A program made the translations under genes and the position numbers. A stretch of DNA of 64,000 nucleotides from Bacillota bacterium. Lineage in GTDB: Bacteria; Bacillota; Clostridia; Lachnospirales; Lachnospiraceae. Below, piece after piece: positions 40,040 through 49,019 of the stretch. The notes below the pieces were generated by a model. That model was not told the DNA's origin, ran no database searches, and was given only the letters and a program-made list of their open reading frames with translations. How positions within the stretch are numbered: position 1 is the first letter of the stretch; each line of letters begins with the position of its first letter. The stretch spans positions 81,979 through 145,978 of the forward strand of contig CABJAN010000008.1 of assembly GCA_902363515.1 (NCBI GenBank), in the 5' to 3' direction.

Positions 40040-40939
40040 TCACCCCTCTTCTTTCTCTGTCATAGAACGGTACACCAGCATACTGCAAAAGGCAATAATA
40101 ATAAATAACACTACTGAAATAGCTGCAGAATATCCATAATAGTTCTTACCGGTAAATGCATGATTGTACAACAGCATGCTCACAGTATTCAGACTCTCAT
40201 TCGGCGCGCCTCTTCCGTCTGTAATCATAAATGGTATATCAAAAAGCTGCAGACCGCCCACCAGAGAAGTTACCATCATGTAAATTAAAATCGGCTTCAG
40301 AAGCGGAATGGTGATATAACGGAATGTATTCCAGGAAGAGGAACCGTCTACCATGGCCGCCTCATACACCGAAGTATCAATACCAGAAATACCAGCCATC
40401 AAAATTAAAATAGAGTTTCCATACCACATCCAGGTCTGAATCCCTGATACAATATAAGAACTTGCCGCTTCACTTCTAAAGAAATTAAAAGTCTCATCTA
40501 TAATCCCTGTCTGTACAAGGAACTGGTTAATCGGTCCCGTAGGGTAAGCAAAGAGCGTAGCCGCCAAAATCGAAATAGAGGCTGCGGTAAGCAGATTTGG
40601 CATATACATGGCAGTACGGAAAAATCCCACCCCTTTTAACTTAAACTTCACATTGGTAAACACAACTGCAAAGAACAGAGCCAGCACCATCTGGAAAATA
40701 AAATTCACACCCCAGATTCGTACTGTATTCCACAATGCCTGCCAGAAAGCGCTGTCTCCCATAATATGTACATAATTCTGCAGTCCTGCAAAGTCTCCCA
40801 TGTTCCCGCTAAAACCCTTGGTATTTGTCACACTCAGATAGAACGTATAAACAATAGGAAATAAAGAAAATGCAAGAAACACCAGAAAAAACGGAATTAC
40901 AAAATATACTCCATACCGGTTATAATTTTTTCTCTTCAA
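40040..40939 (-). CDS. Sugar ABC transporter permease, MalF type
   Basis: CUT1 permease (299 residues, six segments) with EAA motif YEAAMVDGSSSWNTFRYITI. It starts 16 bp after the solute-binding gene and is followed 4 bp later by the MalG-type partner. Intact by sequence. Confidence 0.9.
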   Translation of the reverse strand: MKRKNYNRYGVYFVIPFFLVFLAFSLFPIVYTFYLSVTNTKGFSGNMGDFAGLQNYVHIMGDSAFWQALWNTVRIWGVNFIFQMVLALFFAVVFTNVKFKLKGVGFFRTAMYMPNLLTAASISILAATLFAYPTGPINQFLVQTGIIDETFNFFRSEAASSYIVSGIQTWMWYGNSILILMAGISGIDTSVYEAAMVDGSSSWNTFRYITIPLLKPILIYMMVTSLVGGLQLFDIPFMITDGRGAPNESLNTVSMLLYNHAFTGKNYYGYSAAISVVLFIIIAFCSMLVYRSMTEKEEG

Positions 40940-40955
40940 AACCCTTCTCCTCCTC

Positions 40956-42021
40956 TCACTTTAAGTCCGGGAACATTCTTTTCGCTTTTTTTATGATGTT
41001 CTCCTTCATCTCATCTATGGTCAGTTTTCCTTCTCTGTAGTTTTCCTTTTCATTTCCGAAAATTTTATTCATTTCCTGGTCATAGGAAGTAATTAGTTTT
41101 CCGTTAATGGATTTTGCATCTGCCAAAAAGACTTCATATGGGTTCTGACCTCCTAGGAAATCATTGCTCACACCGCTGGTAACCGAATCCATAACCTTCT
41201 GTGACGCAACATAATCATTGGTTTCCTCTATCCACTGCTTCAGAAATTCTTCGTCTGTGGTAAAATAACGAACCATTTCTTTTGCAGCTTCCTTGTTATC
41301 TGAGTCTTCATTCACACCAAGCCATGTTCCTCCCCAGTAATAGGAAGACGGCCCCTGAATCACACCCCAGTCTCCACTGGTATCCTGCGCACCGTCTGCA
41401 CTGGCTGCATTTGGCATCAAGGTATTAAAAAGTCCCCATGCCGGAAAGAAATAGCAGAAAATTTCCCTGAGACTTCTCCTTGATGATTTCCGCTGTTTCC
41501 ATAAATTTGTCCATGTCCTGAAAATATTCCTGGACTTTCTGTGGATCATCTGTACCAAGATACTCTTTCGCTAAACTTCTCCTGTAAAACATGGCGCCCG
41601 GCGCTGCCTGCCAGGAAACAGCACGTAAATTCCCATCAAAATCCGTTCCCACATCCAGGGTATAGTCCAGAATTTCCATTTCCTCTAAATCTGGTTTCAA
41701 ATCTTCTAAATCAGCCATTACCCCAGGCTCTTCCACAAAGCTTCGGACAAATGCTTCTTCAATGGCAAATACATTTGGTGCATTCCCACTTTGAATGGCA
41801 TTTTTTAATTTGCTTGCATAAACATCTGTAGGAACTAATGTAAATTTAACTTTCACATCTGGATGTGTGGCTTTATACAAATCTAACATTTGTTCCAGCT
41901 CATTTGTAAAAGACCAGACTTCAATTACATCTCCCTCTTCCTTCCCTTGTCCTGCACAGCCTGACAGCGAAAGAGTTCCCATAACTGCTGCCAGCAACAA
42001 GGCAATCCATTTTTTCTTCAT
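40956..42021 (-). pseudogene. Extracellular solute-binding protein broken by an internal deletion
   Basis: Binding lipoprotein of the adjacent importer. The start at 42021 has AAGGAGGG upstream and a signal peptide with lipobox LSLSGC. The N-terminal frame is coherent to IIKEKSQGN, then turns to nonsense and stops at 41425. The C-terminal part continues in another frame from EIFCYFFPAWGLFNTLMPN to the stop at 40956. Between these blocks the region normally ~90 residues long in such proteins is absent, so this is a deletion plus frameshift near 41455-41470 rather than a one-base error (the size is inferred from family length). Confidence 0.78.
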
Positions 42022-42054
42022 AAACGTTTTTCCCTCCTTTTTTATTGAAACACA

Positions 42055-42082
42055 TTTCGTAATTCTAATTATATTTACGAAA
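42055..42082. promoter_or_regulatory. Inverted repeat overlapping the importer promoter
   Basis: TTTCGTAA (42055-42062) and TTACGAAA (42075-42082) flank the -10 box of the binding-protein promoter. A likely operator, perhaps for the adjacent LacI regulator. A TTTCGCGAAA palindrome at 42279-42288 may be a further site. Confidence 0.4.
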
Positions 42083-42096
42083 CAGCCCCCGTTCAA
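42068..42096 (-). promoter_or_regulatory. Promoter of the glycoside importer operon
   Basis: Minus-strand TTGAAC (42091-42096), 17-nt spacer, TATAAT (42068-42073), 47 nt before the binding-protein ATG. Confidence 0.7.
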
Positions 42097-42328
42097 GAGT
42101 TATGGATTTTTCTACCTTTTTCCTAAAAATACCTATCATATTTCTATATACTTTTGAATTTTATTTTGTTATAAATTCCCATTATTATGATATAAGCATC
42201 CATTATTACGAATTTTATTTCGCAAAATTTTGTGATTTTTTTCTCTTTTTTAAATGCATGTATGCCATCTCTTTTTTCTTTCGCGAAACTATTTTCAAAA
42301 TACATACATTTTATGTAATGATTCCCAC

Positions 42329-42365
42329 AAAAAAAGAACCCAATCTCAAAAAAGAATGGATTCTT
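42329..42365 (-). terminator. Terminator of the pepD-yfcC operon
   Basis: On the minus strand AGAATCCA pairs with TTGGGTTCT (one G-T wobble) followed by TTTTTTT. Confidence 0.65.
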
Positions 42366-42423
42366 TCCGGTTTCTATCCGACAGAACGAGGGTGCGCCCT
42401 ATCTTGTTTATGTAATTGTTATT

Positions 42424-43845
42424 TTAAAACGGTCCATAACCAGTTTGGACAGCAATAGCCAGGAAAATAAAGGCTACAATCCACCAGGCAATAAACAGCG
42501 GCAGTAAATATTTCATCCATTTCTTAAAGGATACGCCTCCGCACATAGCCAGAGCTGCCAGAATTTCTCCTCCGGTTGGCGCCATTACGTTTGTAAAAGC
42601 ATCTCCTAACTGGAATGCCAGTACAGATGTCTGTCTTGTAATATCCATCATGTCAGCTAAAGGTACCATAATAGGCATAACAATGGCAGCTTTTCCTGAA
42701 CCAGACGGAATCAGTACGTTAAACAAATCAGTTGTAATGAACATACCAAATGCTGTCAGCATTGGAGACAAGCCATTTAATGCACTTACCAGCAGATGAA
42801 TAATGGAATCCATCATATTGGACTGTTCCAGTAAAATAATAACAGAATTTGCCAGACCTACCATCAGGCATGGGAAAAGCATATTCACACAGCCCTTTTC
42901 AAAATGTTCACAGATTTCTCCCGGACGAAGACCGCCTACTAAACCACCGATAATACCAATAGCCAGGAAAATACCTGCCAGCTCGTCAATATAATATCCC
43001 TTCACAATAATACCGTAAACAGTAAACGCAATACCTCCTACGAAAATAACCAGAACAATCTTCTGTCGTGTGGTTAAAGGAACAGAATTATCCACATTAA
43101 GCGCTACATTTTTCGCAGTAACAAGGTCCATTTCATAAGTAGAACTTAACTGAGGGTTCTTTTTCACACGAAGCGCATGCCAGGTTACATAAATAATACT
43201 AACTGTCAACAATACCACGAATACTGCAATTCTAAGTCCCATACCAGAGAACATAGGAAGACCGGCAATACTCTGGGCAATACCTGTGGTAAAGGCATTA
43301 GTAATCGCTCCCCCATATCCTGCTGCCGCCGCACAGAAAATAATACCAACCGCAGTCAGCGAATCAAATCCCATGGTAAGACAACACGCCAGTACCAATG
43401 GAACAAAAGCCAGAAACTCTTCAAAATTGGCGCAAAATGCAGAACCCATGCCAAACACAATCATACAGACCGGAATCATTAAAAATTCCTTGCCCTTCAT
43501 TGCCCTTACTATATTGGTCATCCCCGCATTAATTGCTCCTGTACCATCCAGAATGGCAAACATTGCTCCGATAATTAACAGGAAAAAGATAATTGCGGAT
43601 CCTCTCTGCATTCCAAGCGTTACAGAAACCAACAGATTAAACGGTGTAATCGGGCTTCTTTCTACAGAATGATAGCTCTCTGGGTCAACAATCTCCTGTC
43701 CATCTACCATGACACGGTCATAAGAACCAACCGGTACAATGTAAGAAGCCACAGTAACAATTAACATAATTGCCACCAAAAACAGCATTGGATTTAGTGC
43801 CTTCAGTTCTTTTTTCTTTTTCATCTTTTTTATCTTTTCTTTCAT
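42424..43845 (-). CDS. YfcC-family membrane carrier
   Basis: 473-residue polytopic membrane protein (~12 segments) of the YfcC/DcuC-like superfamily, often annotated as basic amino-acid or C4-dicarboxylate carriers. Distinctive stretches are YIVPVGSYDRVMVDGQEI, GMGSAFCANFEEFLAFVPL and LIPSGSGKAAIVMPIMVPLA. It starts 27 bp after a dipeptidase gene in one operon, which suggests export or exchange of products from dipeptide breakdown; the substrate is not determined. The control sequence of the operon has a TetR-type operator. Confidence 0.85.
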   Translation of the reverse strand: MKEKIKKMKKKKELKALNPMLFLVAIMLIVTVASYIVPVGSYDRVMVDGQEIVDPESYHSVERSPITPFNLLVSVTLGMQRGSAIIFFLLIIGAMFAILDGTGAINAGMTNIVRAMKGKEFLMIPVCMIVFGMGSAFCANFEEFLAFVPLVLACCLTMGFDSLTAVGIIFCAAAAGYGGAITNAFTTGIAQSIAGLPMFSGMGLRIAVFVVLLTVSIIYVTWHALRVKKNPQLSSTYEMDLVTAKNVALNVDNSVPLTTRQKIVLVIFVGGIAFTVYGIIVKGYYIDELAGIFLAIGIIGGLVGGLRPGEICEHFEKGCVNMLFPCLMVGLANSVIILLEQSNMMDSIIHLLVSALNGLSPMLTAFGMFITTDLFNVLIPSGSGKAAIVMPIMVPLADMMDITRQTSVLAFQLGDAFTNVMAPTGGEILAALAMCGGVSFKKWMKYLLPLFIAWWIVAFIFLAIAVQTGYGPF

Positions 43846-43872
43846 AGGTGTAATTCCCCCTTTTGTCTTTGC

Positions 43873-45321
43873 TTACTTACAATTTTTTAGAATCCCACAT
43901 AAAAATGTATAAATCTTCCGGGCGGAAGAAATACTCATTTCTTCTGTTGGAGAATGAAAATTCCAACAATTTGGTCCAATGGCAATAGCGTCTAATTCCG
44001 GCTTCTTTTGGGAGAAAAATCCCACTTCCAGACCTGCATGAACCGTAAGATATTTGGGTTCACATCCAAATAGTTCTTCATAAGTCTGACTTGCAACTTC
44101 TCTAAAGGATGACTTTGGATGGAAATCCCAGGACGGATAGCCCTTACTGGTATTACAGGTACCACCAAGAACCTTTGCCAGCCGGCCTATACGCTGATAA
44201 AGATAGGTTCCAAGACTTGGCCTTGCAGAACGGATTTCAAACACCAGACAAAGTTCCCTTTCTGTAAGATAAATCTCTCCCAGATTATCAGACGTATCCA
44301 CTAAACCTACCAAAGATTCATTCATCTGATAAATACCATCTGGCGCCAGAAGCGCTGCATTCAACAACAAATCAGGTTCCGTACACCAACGTGGCTGCTT
44401 TGCCGCTTCCAGGGTAATAGATAAGTCCCCGCCTGTAGAAGCAAATTCTCCTTTCATTTGTCTTTCCTGTTCTTTTATAATCCCCTCAAATACGCTCCAC
44501 TGTTCTTTTGGAAAACATACAACTGCTGACGCATCTCTTGGAATTGCCAGTCGGAAGCTTCCTCCATTAACAGGGCCCAGTTTGAATACAGCTTTCTCTT
44601 CTATAGCTAATAACACTCTGGCTAACAAAGTACTGGCATTTCCATGTCCTCTATGTATGTCTTCACCAGAATGACCGCCATGAAGCCCGCTTACAGATAA
44701 AAGGGCAGATATCCATCCAGCCGGAACAGGTTCGCTTACTACAGGAATCTTAAGTTCTGCAGCCTGCCCTCCACAGCTTCCACATAAAATTTCTGTATCA
44801 CAGGCATGATCCAGATTAATAAGCCTTACAGCCCGCATCTTGGATGCATCAAAACGTTCTGCACCGGATAAGTCTTCTTCCTCTGCTGTGGTAAACAAAA
44901 CTTCCAGCTCCGGATGTTCAAGACTCTCATCTGTAAGGATTGCCATAGCATAGGCAACGCCAATTCCATCATCTGCTCCCAGTGTAGTGCGTCCGCCTGT
45001 GTTAATACGGTCTCCTTCAATCTGCCATGGAATAGAATCACTGTCAAAATCATGTTCTATTTCAGGAGACTTCTCACACACCATATCCATGTGCGCCTGC
45101 AACATAATACAAGGAGCATGTTCATAACCAGGAGTTGCCGGTTTTCGAATAAAGACATTCTTTGCCGCATCCTGCTCTGCCTCCAACCCCTGATTTCCTG
45201 CCCATTCAAGAAGATACGCGCTGATTTTTTCCTCATGGAAACTAGGACGGGGAATCTGACATAGCTCATGAAAATATTGAAAGATAGGTTCCTGAATTAA
45301 CTTTTCCTGCTCAGTTGTCAT
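43873..45321 (-). CDS. pepD: PepD-type aminoacyl-histidine dipeptidase (M20 family)
   Basis: Zn-dependent cytoplasmic dipeptidase (482 residues) resembling PepD/carnosinase. Metal-binding motifs: MLQAHMDMVCEK (His, Asp), TTLGADDGIGVAYAM, FTTAEEEDLSGAERF (catalytic Glu), VHAGLEVGFFSQ, and NCWNFHSPTEEMSISS (His). It lies first in an operon with the YfcC carrier. The ATG at 45321 is preferred: AGGAGG is 8-9 nt before it; a GTG one codon upstream is possible. Its consensus promoter overlaps a palindrome matching that near the TetR/EamA genes. Confidence 0.9.
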   Translation of the reverse strand: MTTEQEKLIQEPIFQYFHELCQIPRPSFHEEKISAYLLEWAGNQGLEAEQDAAKNVFIRKPATPGYEHAPCIMLQAHMDMVCEKSPEIEHDFDSDSIPWQIEGDRINTGGRTTLGADDGIGVAYAMAILTDESLEHPELEVLFTTAEEEDLSGAERFDASKMRAVRLINLDHACDTEILCGSCGGQAAELKIPVVSEPVPAGWISALLSVSGLHGGHSGEDIHRGHGNASTLLARVLLAIEEKAVFKLGPVNGGSFRLAIPRDASAVVCFPKEQWSVFEGIIKEQERQMKGEFASTGGDLSITLEAAKQPRWCTEPDLLLNAALLAPDGIYQMNESLVGLVDTSDNLGEIYLTERELCLVFEIRSARPSLGTYLYQRIGRLAKVLGGTCNTSKGYPSWDFHPKSSFREVASQTYEELFGCEPKYLTVHAGLEVGFFSQKKPELDAIAIGPNCWNFHSPTEEMSISSARKIYTFLCGILKNCK

Positions 45322-45347
45322 CACATTAACCTCCTGTTATTTTGTAA

Positions 45348-45377
45348 AAATCATGATTTCTTTATAATCATGATTAT
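45348..45377. promoter_or_regulatory. Two TetR-type operator palindromes in the pepD promoter
   Basis: AAATCATGATTT (45348-45359) and ATAATCATGATTAT (45364-45377) are perfect palindromes. The second overlaps the -10 box. The same core occurs upstream of the EamA/TetR genes. Confidence 0.65.
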
Positions 45378-45401
45378 ATTTTCTTTCGTACAAATTGTCA
45401 A
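45373..45401 (-). promoter_or_regulatory. Promoter of pepD-yfcC
   Basis: Consensus TTGACA (45396-45401), 17 nt, TATAAT (45373-45378) on the minus strand. Confidence 0.8.
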
Positions 45402-45443
45402 CTATATTTTTATTTATGCTCTTTTTTTGTTTATTTTGCACTA

Positions 45444-45490
45444 AAAAAGAGCCAGCTCATTAAGCATATATCCAATGAGACAGCTCTTTT
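45444..45490 (-). terminator. Terminator of the TetR gene
   Basis: AAAAGAGC...CTCATT pairs with AATGAG...GCTCTTTT; T-runs on both strands. It lies 19 bp past the TetR stop. Confidence 0.8.
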
Positions 45491-45508
45491 CTCTCTGGCT
45501 TTTCCTGC

Positions 45509-46180
45509 TTATTTTCCAGCAGCCAGCAAATACTCAAACATCCTATTAAATTTCTCTTCATGTGCTTTTGCATCAAATCCTTCTCCACCAAGAGATGCTT
45601 CATAGAGAAAATTTTGATGTAGCGCAACAATCAAATCCAGTGTAATTTCCACCTTGTCAGCCTGAATATCCCCCTCTTGTACCATCCGCTCCATTGTTGC
45701 CCTGTCGCGCTCTACCATACTCCCCTGCACCAGCATGGTTCTTGTTTCCTCGCTAAAATTCTCCAGCTCCTTGGGAAACAGCTCATGATAATATAAATGA
45801 AGCACCGAAGCCAGCTCTCCGCTGTACTTCCCAAAGAAAATGTTATGATAAATCTCTGGATACCGTAATGCGTTTCGATTAAAGCAATGATAAATCGTTC
45901 GGTAGGAATCAATCGCCCGCATTCCCGGTTTTAATTCTTTCTCCAGTTGGGCCACATATTCTCTTAAATAACAAATAGAGCCAAACATTGTAAGCTGCTC
46001 CAAATCATTAAAATAATTATAAATGGTGGCGCTATTATACCCTGCTTCTGTGGCAATTTTACGAATAGACAGATTTTCAATTCCATTTTGCCGAATTAGC
46101 TTTTCCGCGGCCTCAATAAAATAAATCATAATGCGCTTTCGTTTCAATGTTAAATTGTTGTCCAATGCCTTATCTTCCAA
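45509..46180 (-). CDS. TetR-family transcriptional regulator
   Basis: DNA-binding repressor of ~223 residues. The N-terminal helix-turn-helix is NLSIRKIATEAGYNSATIYN; the C-terminal ligand-binding domain is helical and variable. The start is uncertain: AGGAG directly abuts the ATG at 46189, so the TTG at 46180 (9 nt from AGGAG) is the better-placed start, while an upstream TTG at 46201 is also open. It is flanked by two promoters containing the same palindrome (ATAATCAYGATTAK), so it very likely controls both the EamA transporter and pepD-yfcC. Confidence 0.85.
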   Translation of the reverse strand: MEDKALDNNLTLKRKRIMIYFIEAAEKLIRQNGIENLSIRKIATEAGYNSATIYNYFNDLEQLTMFGSICYLREYVAQLEKELKPGMRAIDSYRTIYHCFNRNALRYPEIYHNIFFGKYSGELASVLHLYYHELFPKELENFSEETRTMLVQGSMVERDRATMERMVQEGDIQADKVEITLDLIVALHQNFLYEASLGGEGFDAKAHEEKFNRMFEYLLAAGK

Positions 46181-46222
46181 ATTTCTCATCTCCTTTTTCA
46201 AATATAAAATACCTGTTTAGAC

Positions 46223-46252
46223 TTGACAAGGAAATCCTCCCTCGCTTATAAT
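46223..46252 (+). promoter_or_regulatory. Promoter of the EamA transporter
   Basis: TTGACA (46223-46228), 18-nt spacer, TATAAT (46247-46252). The operator-like palindrome at 46254-46267 begins 2 bp downstream. Confidence 0.75.
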
Positions 46253-46253
46253 T

Positions 46254-46267
46254 ATAATCACGATTAG
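46254..46267. promoter_or_regulatory. TetR-type operator, EamA/TetR intergenic region
   Basis: ATAATCACGATTAG differs by two bases from the ATAATCATGATTAT palindrome in the pepD promoter. Confidence 0.6.
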
Positions 46268-46318
46268 TATTTAATCAAGTTTAAATTAACTATAGTGTTT
46301 AGAAAGGATGATTCTTAT

Positions 46319-47185
46319 ATGAAGCGTATTCCTGTTTCCGGAGGGCTTCTGGTCTTTCTGGGCGCCGCTTTTTGGAGTTTAAACTCTCCTCTGGTAAAAT
46401 ACCTTTCTCTTGACTCCGTATTAATCTGCGGCTTGCGCTCACTTATTGCAGCGATTGTACTGGCTGTCACAATACGCCCAAAGCAATTAAAGTGGAACTG
46501 GTGGATGGTAATATATATGTGCTCCTATGCCGGTCTCTGTCTCAGCATCATTCTGGCTCTCGGCGCTACTTCTGCCCCTGTTGCTATTGGGATGCAATAT
46601 ACTGCAGCTATCTGGCTTTTCCTCGCCAATTTGCTGAAAACCAGAAAGTTTCATACACGTGCCTTTGTGCCAGTGGCAATCATCTTCATAGGTGTTGTAT
46701 GCTTTATGTGTTCAGGAGAAGATGCTGCCAGCCAGGCCGGTAATTTCATTGCTTTAAGTGAAGGAATATTTTTCGCGCTTATGACTGTCAGCGCAAAAAA
46801 AGTCGCCGGCACCAACCCAATTGGCCTTACCGCTGTAGCAAATCTATTTACAGGAATCGTTGTATTTCTGCTTTTTCCCGGAACGCTGGGGAAGATATCC
46901 GTTATGACAAGTATGGACTGGATAATTATGCTGGTATTGGGAATCATACAGATTGGAGCCGGTTATGCCTGCTATAATGTTGGAATTCAGAAAATCAGTG
47001 CTCAAAAAGCCTCTGTAATCGCGCTGTGGGAAATGATTCTCGGTCCTGTATGGGTTGCTCTTTTTCTGAAAGAATATCCTACTCCTATGGTTCTTACAGG
47101 TTTTATAATTATTTTACTGGGGATGCTATTGGATTCTCTTATGAACAGCGAAACCTCTAAATCCCTGCAAAAACAACTCTCCTAG
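46319..47185 (+). CDS. EamA-family (DMT) transporter
   Basis: Ten-segment drug/metabolite transporter (288 residues) made of two EamA repeats, e.g. GAAFWSLNSPLVKYLSLDSV and the second repeat starting ALSEGIFFALMTVSAKK; the C-terminus has the usual ALWEMILGPVWVALFLKEYP. It probably exports or imports small metabolites such as amino acids. The ATG at 46319 with AAAGGATG upstream is preferred over a GTG at 46295. Divergent from TetR, with an operator just after the -10. Confidence 0.88.
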   Translation: MKRIPVSGGLLVFLGAAFWSLNSPLVKYLSLDSVLICGLRSLIAAIVLAVTIRPKQLKWNWWMVIYMCSYAGLCLSIILALGATSAPVAIGMQYTAAIWLFLANLLKTRKFHTRAFVPVAIIFIGVVCFMCSGEDAASQAGNFIALSEGIFFALMTVSAKKVAGTNPIGLTAVANLFTGIVVFLLFPGTLGKISVMTSMDWIIMLVLGIIQIGAGYACYNVGIQKISAQKASVIALWEMILGPVWVALFLKEYPTPMVLTGFIIILLGMLLDSLMNSETSKSLQKQLS

Positions 47186-47194
47186 AACGTGCTT

Positions 47195-47240
47195 GAAATC
47201 CGGAAGGGCTCCTGTAATCAGGATTACTTCCGGATTTTTT
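47195..47240 (+). terminator. Terminator of the EamA gene
   Basis: AAATCCGGAAG pairs with CTTCCGGATTTTTT, 10 bp after the stop. Confidence 0.85.
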
Positions 47241-47332
47241 GATTTTTATATTAAATAGAACGAGGGTATCGCTCCTCCTCTTACTGAGGATTTTGCGACA
47301 CCCTTGTAATATAGTCATTTTTAAAACAAATC

Positions 47333-48445
47333 TTAGTTTGTGATAACCTGCTCTGTTTCTTTATCAAAAATGTGCATTTTTTCAAGATCCAGAGAGAATT
47401 TAACAACATCACCTGTTCTTGCTGTTGTACGTGGATTAACTCTTGCTGTCATAGAAGAACCTTCTGCATCAAAGTACAGATATACTTCAGCACCAAGCAA
47501 TTCGTAAACAGTGATTTTTCCTTCCATTACGCTGTTTGGATTAGCTTTGATGTGTTCTTCATCATCATAAACGTGTTCTGGACGGATACCCATAACAACA
47601 GTTTTTCCGTTGTAGCCACCATCAATAAGGGCTTTTGCTTTAGCAGCCGGAACATGAAGTGTTGTGTTTCCAATCTGTAATGTTACGTCATTACCTTTTA
47701 CATTAACAACTGCATCTAAGAAGTTCATCTGAGGAGATCCGATGAATCCTGCAACGAATAAGTTTGCCGGTGCATTGTATAATGTCTGAGGTGTATCTAC
47801 CTGCTGAACAACACCATCTTTCATAACTACGATTCTGGTACCCAGTGTCATAGCTTCTGTCTGGTCATGTGTTACGTAGATGATAGTAGCGCCTAATCTT
47901 TCATGTAATTTGGAAATCTCAGTACGCATCTGAACACGAAGTTTAGCATCCAGGTTTGACAGAGGTTCGTCCATAAGGAATACTTTAGGTTCACGCACGA
48001 TAGCACGTCCCATAGCAACACGCTGTCTCTGACCACCGGAAAGAGCTTTTGGTTTACGGTCTAACAGTTTTTCAAGGTCAAGGATTTTAGCTGCTTCTTT
48101 AACCATTTTGTCAATCTGATCTTTTGGAACTTTTCTCAGTTTCAGACCAAATGCCATGTTATCATAAACTGTCATATGTGGATACAGAGCGTAGTTCTGG
48201 AATACCATTGCAATATCTCTGTCTTTTGGTTCAACGTCATTTACTACTTTATCGCCGATTTTTAATGTACCGCCTGTGATTTCTTCCAGACCTGCAATCA
48301 TACGAAGAGTTGTGGATTTACCACATCCTGAAGGACCTACGAAGATGATGAACTCTTTGTCTGCGATTTCAAGGTTGAAATCTTTTACTGCTTCGAAACC
48401 GTTTGGATAAGTTTTGTTAATATGCTGTAAAGATAAACTTGCCAT
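47333..48445 (-). CDS. msmK: MsmK/UgpC-type sugar ABC transporter ATPase
   Basis: Cytoplasmic ATPase of CUT1 carbohydrate importers, 370 residues. Walker A GPSGCGKST, signature LSGGQRQRVAMGRAIV, Walker B VFLMDEPLSNLDAKLR, and a C-terminal TOBE regulatory domain (VMGIRPEHVYDDEEH). It stands alone, without permease genes. In Firmicutes such MsmK proteins energise several importers lacking their own ATPase; the MalFG-type permeases at 39-41 kb are candidates (inference). AGGAGG precedes the ATG. Confidence 0.93.
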   Translation of the reverse strand: MASLSLQHINKTYPNGFEAVKDFNLEIADKEFIIFVGPSGCGKSTTLRMIAGLEEITGGTLKIGDKVVNDVEPKDRDIAMVFQNYALYPHMTVYDNMAFGLKLRKVPKDQIDKMVKEAAKILDLEKLLDRKPKALSGGQRQRVAMGRAIVREPKVFLMDEPLSNLDAKLRVQMRTEISKLHERLGATIIYVTHDQTEAMTLGTRIVVMKDGVVQQVDTPQTLYNAPANLFVAGFIGSPQMNFLDAVVNVKGNDVTLQIGNTTLHVPAAKAKALIDGGYNGKTVVMGIRPEHVYDDEEHIKANPNSVMEGKITVYELLGAEVYLYFDAEGSSMTARVNPRTTARTGDVVKFSLDLEKMHIFDKETEQVITN

Positions 48446-48674
48446 TTTTCATTTCCTCCTGAAATATGATACAGTATAAATATGTGATTCTCTTTCTGAA
48501 CTGTGTTTAGTATACCTCTATCCGCTCTTTTTTTCCATAGGTCAATTGCCCAAAGATTTTTAGGAGACTTTGTAATCCTGGATAATGATGGAGAGTGCCA
48601 TGTCAATTTGCCATATTTTCGATTTTTTCATATACAATCTGCACAATTTTCCACTTTAACACTAAAAAACGGGC

Positions 48675-48703
48675 TTTACACATAATATTTCCTTCTTTAT
48701 AAT
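48675..48703 (+). promoter_or_regulatory. Promoter of the 88-residue unknown gene
   Basis: TTTACA (48675-48680), 17 nt, TATAAT (48698-48703). Confidence 0.65.
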
Positions 48704-48739
48704 GGTGCCATAATTATAATATTTAGAAAGGGTTTTCCT

Positions 48740-49006
48740 ATGTTTCGGTTAATGGGTAATATTTATAAAGATACACATTTATTAAAGAGTACTGTAGTCT
48801 GTGACGATACAAAATCTACCAGAACTAAAAAAGTATTTCATTGTCTTGACTGCATCTGCCATGAGTTTGACCTGCCATCTCCAATCTGGCTGGATGCTAA
48901 TATTAAAGACTTCCAGAAGTTTTCTAAAGTACGGTTTTCACAGGATAATTTTATTGAAGTGCTGGATTTTGACTATTTTGAGCTGCAAATCATTGAAGAA
49001 GACTGA
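48740..49006 (+). CDS. Unknown 88-residue protein
   Basis: Not recognised. A small soluble, slightly acidic protein with a CLDCICHEFDLPSPIW block (three Cys in six residues, possible metal site or disulfides) and an acidic end (LQIIEED). It has a well-formed promoter and GAAAGGG before the ATG, so it is probably expressed. It is the only plus-strand gene between the msmK and pgi genes. Confidence 0.7.
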   Translation: MFRLMGNIYKDTHLLKSTVVCDDTKSTRTKKVFHCLDCICHEFDLPSPIWLDANIKDFQKFSKVRFSQDNFIEVLDFDYFELQIIEED

Positions 49007-49019
49007 TAAAATGACTCAT

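Noticed and set aside
42102-42458. Plus-strand 118-codon Phe/Tyr-rich frame
   Set aside because: It covers the promoter/operator and terminator region of minus-strand operons, has no RBS and looks like translated AT-rich DNA.
47260-47307. Hairpin with ACGAGGGT/ACCCTTGT arms downstream of msmK
   Set aside because: It might be the msmK terminator, but it has mismatches and no T-run; the shared GAACGAGGGT with 42384 is too short to call a repeat.
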